DNA from: Ophryocystis elektroscirrha
Taxonomy: Eukaryota; Apicomplexa; Conoidasida; Neogregarinorida; Ophryocystidae
Assembly (NCBI GenBank): GCA_030141585.1
Contig: JAQIFP010000056.1
Location: 1 to 37,735 of the forward strand
Reading direction: 5' to 3'
DNA: 37,735 bases
Numbering within the stretch: position 1 is the stretch's first letter; every line of letters begins with the position of its first letter. The notes beneath the pieces are model-generated. The model was not told the DNA's origin and ran no database searches. It saw only the letters and a program-made list of their open reading frames with translations. Shown in pieces: positions 34,293-37,735 of the stretch. A program made the translations under genes and the position numbers.

Positions 34293-37200
34293 TCAGTGTT
34301 TCTTATATAAATTATTTTTTATTTCTTCGTGTACTGTGTAATCTATTATGTAAGGATTTAATGGATTTTCTGGAGATGCTTCAAGAGAGCGATCAACTTT
34401 TTTAACTGGTTTCTCCACCATACTTGGGGGTAAATAATTAATATGTTTCTTTACTAAACTTGTCTTGGAGCAAGGACTTTTTTTATCACGCTCCGCTAAT
34501 TTAGCTTTTGGAGACGGATATACAGTTTCACTTCGAGTCATACTGTATTCAGAACTGTTGCGAGTTAAGCTAAAAGATATAGGAGATAACGATGTTGCAC
34601 TTTTTGATGAGTTTCCATTAATATTGAAACATTTTTGTAAAGCAGTTTTGTGGGTATTTGGCAAATCAATATGTTCATTTAAATAACGGGTCACACAACT
34701 TTCTATAGTGTGTACACTACTTGACAATATGTCTATTATTTTTCGACCATTAGATTTAGTGGTGCATAATTTATCAACTAAAAAGTACCCCACCAACAAC
34801 AGCAATGAATTTTCTAATGTTTCTTCAGTTAATTCATCAATTTCTCTCTGAAGATTACAAAATATTCAAATAATTTAACATTTAACCTGACATATCAGGA
34901 CCACAACTTTTAATACTACAAATTTTACAATACTTATTGATGATATAATTAAATGTACATACCAGGGTTAAAACAGCGTCTAAAACTTGATTTGATATCT
35001 CAAGGACAATGTTGCTGTTGGGATCTGGAAGTGCGTGACATACTTGACTGAGAAAAAAGTTCTAATTCAAAAACTAATAACTGAATTTATACTTACAACT
35101 AGTGTGGGTTTATTGGATTTTGCTAAATAATTAAGAGCGGCTTTAGCATCGTTGCGTACAAACTTTTTATCACTAATTGACTTTGTAAGTAGTGGAGGAA
35201 TCTATGAAATTAATTAACCGCTAATTCTTACACTTAGCTCTATAAAACGATATCCTTTTGGCCAGCTACTAAATACTTTATACAATTCTAATGTTGTTTC
35301 TATTGCTTGTTTACATATCGAAGATCGCAAAGATTGTATACAAGATATTATAGCGAACGATATATTAGGACTAAACAGGTATACGTTCAATATTAGATTA
35401 TCTATCTCTTTAGAGATACTATACATTTTCTATATAATGAATATATATATATATATATATATAAATATAGTGTAAATATATTATAATTGTAATATAAATT
35501 AATTATGCATATATATATATATATAATATTATATATAGTAATCATATTTATATAATAAGAATAAATTAATATCAAGTAATAAATATATAATTATTACTTT
35601 ATACTTGAGGGAATTTGCTTTTTTAGAAAAGAAATAAAAATAAGATAAATAAACAATATTATTAGTATTAATACACTTTAAAAATATATAGTATATATAG
35701 TGATATATGTAATGAATATTGCAATGTTTATTTGTTATATAAACAGCGTAAAGTTACCGTGTATAATGTTTGTTTCTAATATTGTATAATAAATTTTCTG
35801 TATTTTGTGTATAATCTATAAAACCTATATAACACATACACCATATATATATAATGCATATATGCTATGACCTACACCTCTGTAAAAACTTCATATAATG
35901 TGGCAACGTCATTTTGAGCGAATTCCTGTAAGCTGCTGAGCCCTTGTGACTGCAACTTTAATAAAGGAATTTAATAAAAATGCTAATTTATACCTTCCAA
36001 TCTGAATTTTTAAGCAGACTTAAAATAATCTTGCTTTCTTCTTCCTCCATAGAAAAAAAACCGTCACTGTGACTGTAAAAATAAAATTATTGTAATATAC
36101 GTTAATTGAATCAAATAAAAAAATACATAAAAACCTATATTTAATGAAAGTAATAGTTATGAGGGGCTTGAAGGTATATTACGGTTTGCTTGTGCATTAG
36201 ACTTCGCAGTTGAATCCAACACAGAATCTTGAAACCAATATACATGAAAATATTATTGTACCTTCTAAAGTTTGAGTATATTTGTTTACTATTTCTGCTA
36301 ATTCATCGGATGTTCCACGCATAAGAGACGGGTGTCCTGTAGGGCTGCACACAGTTGTTTGAATAACTTGTATACATATATAATTATATATATTATATTA
36401 CATATTACATTATGCCGTTTTTGCGTATATATCCACTTAGTTATATATAAGTTATTATCAATTATAATAATAATAAAATACTAACAAATACATTATACAT
36501 TAATATATATATATTGATGTATATGTATAAATATATTTAATTATTATAAAGGTATATATAAATCACATATATACATCATGCAGAACGCTATGATACTTGT
36601 TAATTAAAAATTTTGACTAACACTCGGTTTCGAATCCGAAAAAAGCGCTTAAAATGTCTTTGCTCCTCTTCCCAAGCTTCGTCCCCATTTTCGTCTTGAA
36701 TAATTTGGCGTTCTTCCTTGGGATTGAAAAAAGAGACACTTGAATTTTTATGCTCATAAGTATCGATGGAAATATCGTCATCATGGACAGAAGAAGCTGA
36801 GCGGGAAGTGAAAGTGTCTGTATGTGGGTAAGATAACGAGCCACCTGTAGATCCAGCGTCTGTAGAAAAAGTTGTATTTTTACAAGATTGTTCTTCTAAA
36901 TCTTCTTCGAAATCTTGATGCTTAAAACCTTTAAAATTGAACTTATGAAATCCCGTTGGATTTCTTTGTCGTCTCCTTTGAATGTTAGCTGTTAGAACAA
37001 TGAAGTTGTGTCCCAAAATTACCTTTATTATCTTTGAGAGCCTCTTCTTCGACTTTCCCCTCAGAAATGACGGCCGTAGTAGTTTTGAAGCCGACTTTAT
37101 TTTTTAAATTACTGTCTAAAAAAGACCTATAACGCGAATTGTTTAAAGTTGATTGAGTTACCAGTTCGAGATGGAATCAGAATCCAAATCTAAAACAGTG

Positions 37201-37295
37201 ATACATGCGGGATTTAACGGACGGTCACCCTCTCGAACTCTATTCTCTAATTTTTGAGTAACTTCAGTTGTGTCAACTGAGTATTTGTCCGTCAT
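34293..37295 (-). CDS. TOG-domain microtubule-associated protein (TOGARAM/crescerin or CLASP-like)
   Basis: Exons in order: 37295-37162, 37126-37023, 36988-36622, 36344-36262, 36227-36203, 36072-35994, 35949-35878, 35429-35232, 35201-35093, 35042-34963 and 34847-34293 (TGA). They sum to 601 residues plus stop with consistent phases; the 36203 donor (GTCTAA) is weak. Residues 1-230 look disordered and acidic/basic. A HEAT-repeat TOG domain then runs over about residues 240-440: ILSLLKNSDWKSQGLSSL, CIQSLRSSICKQAIETT, IPPLLTKSISDKKFVRND, ALNYLAKSNKPTL. This order matches the TOG arrays of TOGARAM/FAM179 and CLASP proteins, which bind tubulin and regulate microtubule ends, in cilia for TOGARAM. 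The remaining 160 residues are Ser/Pro/Lys-rich. Only one TOG is present. It cannot be assigned to TOGARAM rather than CLASP from sequence reading alone. Confidence 0.78.
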
Positions 37296-37735
37296 AAGTG
37301 AACACTGATGTATAGAATAATTATTATAAATTCTGCTTGGTTTATATTAATTATATTTGTGTATATATAAAACCCTTGAATTAATTTATTTTATAGCACC
37401 CTTGATACATGTATGATTATTAATAATATACATTACATCCCTTATGCCAAATCCCTCAGCTAGGTAACATTAGCATTATATTCAAACCTATCGTATAATA
37501 AATACACGCAATTTGTTGTATAATATATTCATGGGTATACAATATTTTTCCTTTCAAAATTAGTTTATATAAAATGAGTTATATATACATTATATATACA
37601 TTATATACACATTATATATACATTATATATACATTATATATACATTATATATACATTATATATACATTATATATACATTATATATACATTATATATACAT
37701 TATATATACATTATATATACATTATATATACATTA
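37296..37735. repeat. Upstream region of the TOG gene ending in an 11-bp tandem repeat
   Basis: Positions 37296-37570 are plain AT-rich sequence with no gene signal and presumably hold the promoter of the minus-strand TOG gene. From about 37580 to the window end the sequence is some 14 near-perfect copies of the 11-bp unit TATATACATTA. The array continues past the window. Confidence 0.85.

Overview
This is a very AT-rich stretch of a nuclear genome from a unicellular eukaryote. It carries seven protein genes packed with spliceosomal introns. There is no bacterial, organellar or viral signature. TAA and TGA both act as stops (TGA ends five of the seven genes) and TGG encodes Trp, so the code looks standard and the usual ciliate reassignments are excluded. 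I cannot name the organism. A DEG9-type protease, an IQGAP-like GAP module, a TOG-domain protein and very short introns would fit several protist groups (for example alveolates or other SAR lineages). Gene models were built by hand from splice-site phase and family motifs. VPS13, DEG9, CK2-beta and the TOG gene each join into one reading frame from ATG to stop.

Layout. (1) 351-5766 (+): 3' part of a gene fusing an RCC1-type repeat to an IQGAP-like Ras-GAP-related domain and its RasGAP_C domain; its 5' end lies outside the window. (2) 5816-8392 (+): DEG9-type serine protease. (3) 23930-8385 (-): a complete VPS13 lipid-transfer protein, 19 exons, about 3663 residues. (4) 24621-26300 (+): casein kinase II beta subunit. 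(5) 32573-26294 (-): replicative DNA ligase I, about 22 exons, with a PIP-box-like N terminus. (6) 32605-34158 (+): DWNN plus RING protein of the RBBP6/Mpe1 family. (7) 37295-34293 (-): TOG-domain protein of about 601 residues.

The genes are ordinary housekeeping functions (GTPase signalling, proteolysis, membrane lipid transport, kinase regulation, DNA replication, mRNA 3'-end processing, microtubules) and do not form a pathway together. The packing is the striking part. Two convergent pairs overlap within their stop-codon ends (DEG9/VPS13 by 8 bp, CK2B/LIG1 by 7 bp). One divergent pair (LIG1/RBBP6) has only 31 bp between start codons. One tandem pair is 49 bp apart. Introns fall into a short class (mostly 28-50 nt, one apparently 19 nt) and a long class (about 75-900 nt) that is filled with AT microsatellites.

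The most unusual object is the RCC1-IQGAP-like fusion. The PIP box encoded by a perfect T12A12 tract in LIG1 and the ultrashort introns come next. Three joins remain unresolved: the last junction of gene 1, one base in the LIG1 N-terminal region, and the middle of RBBP6.
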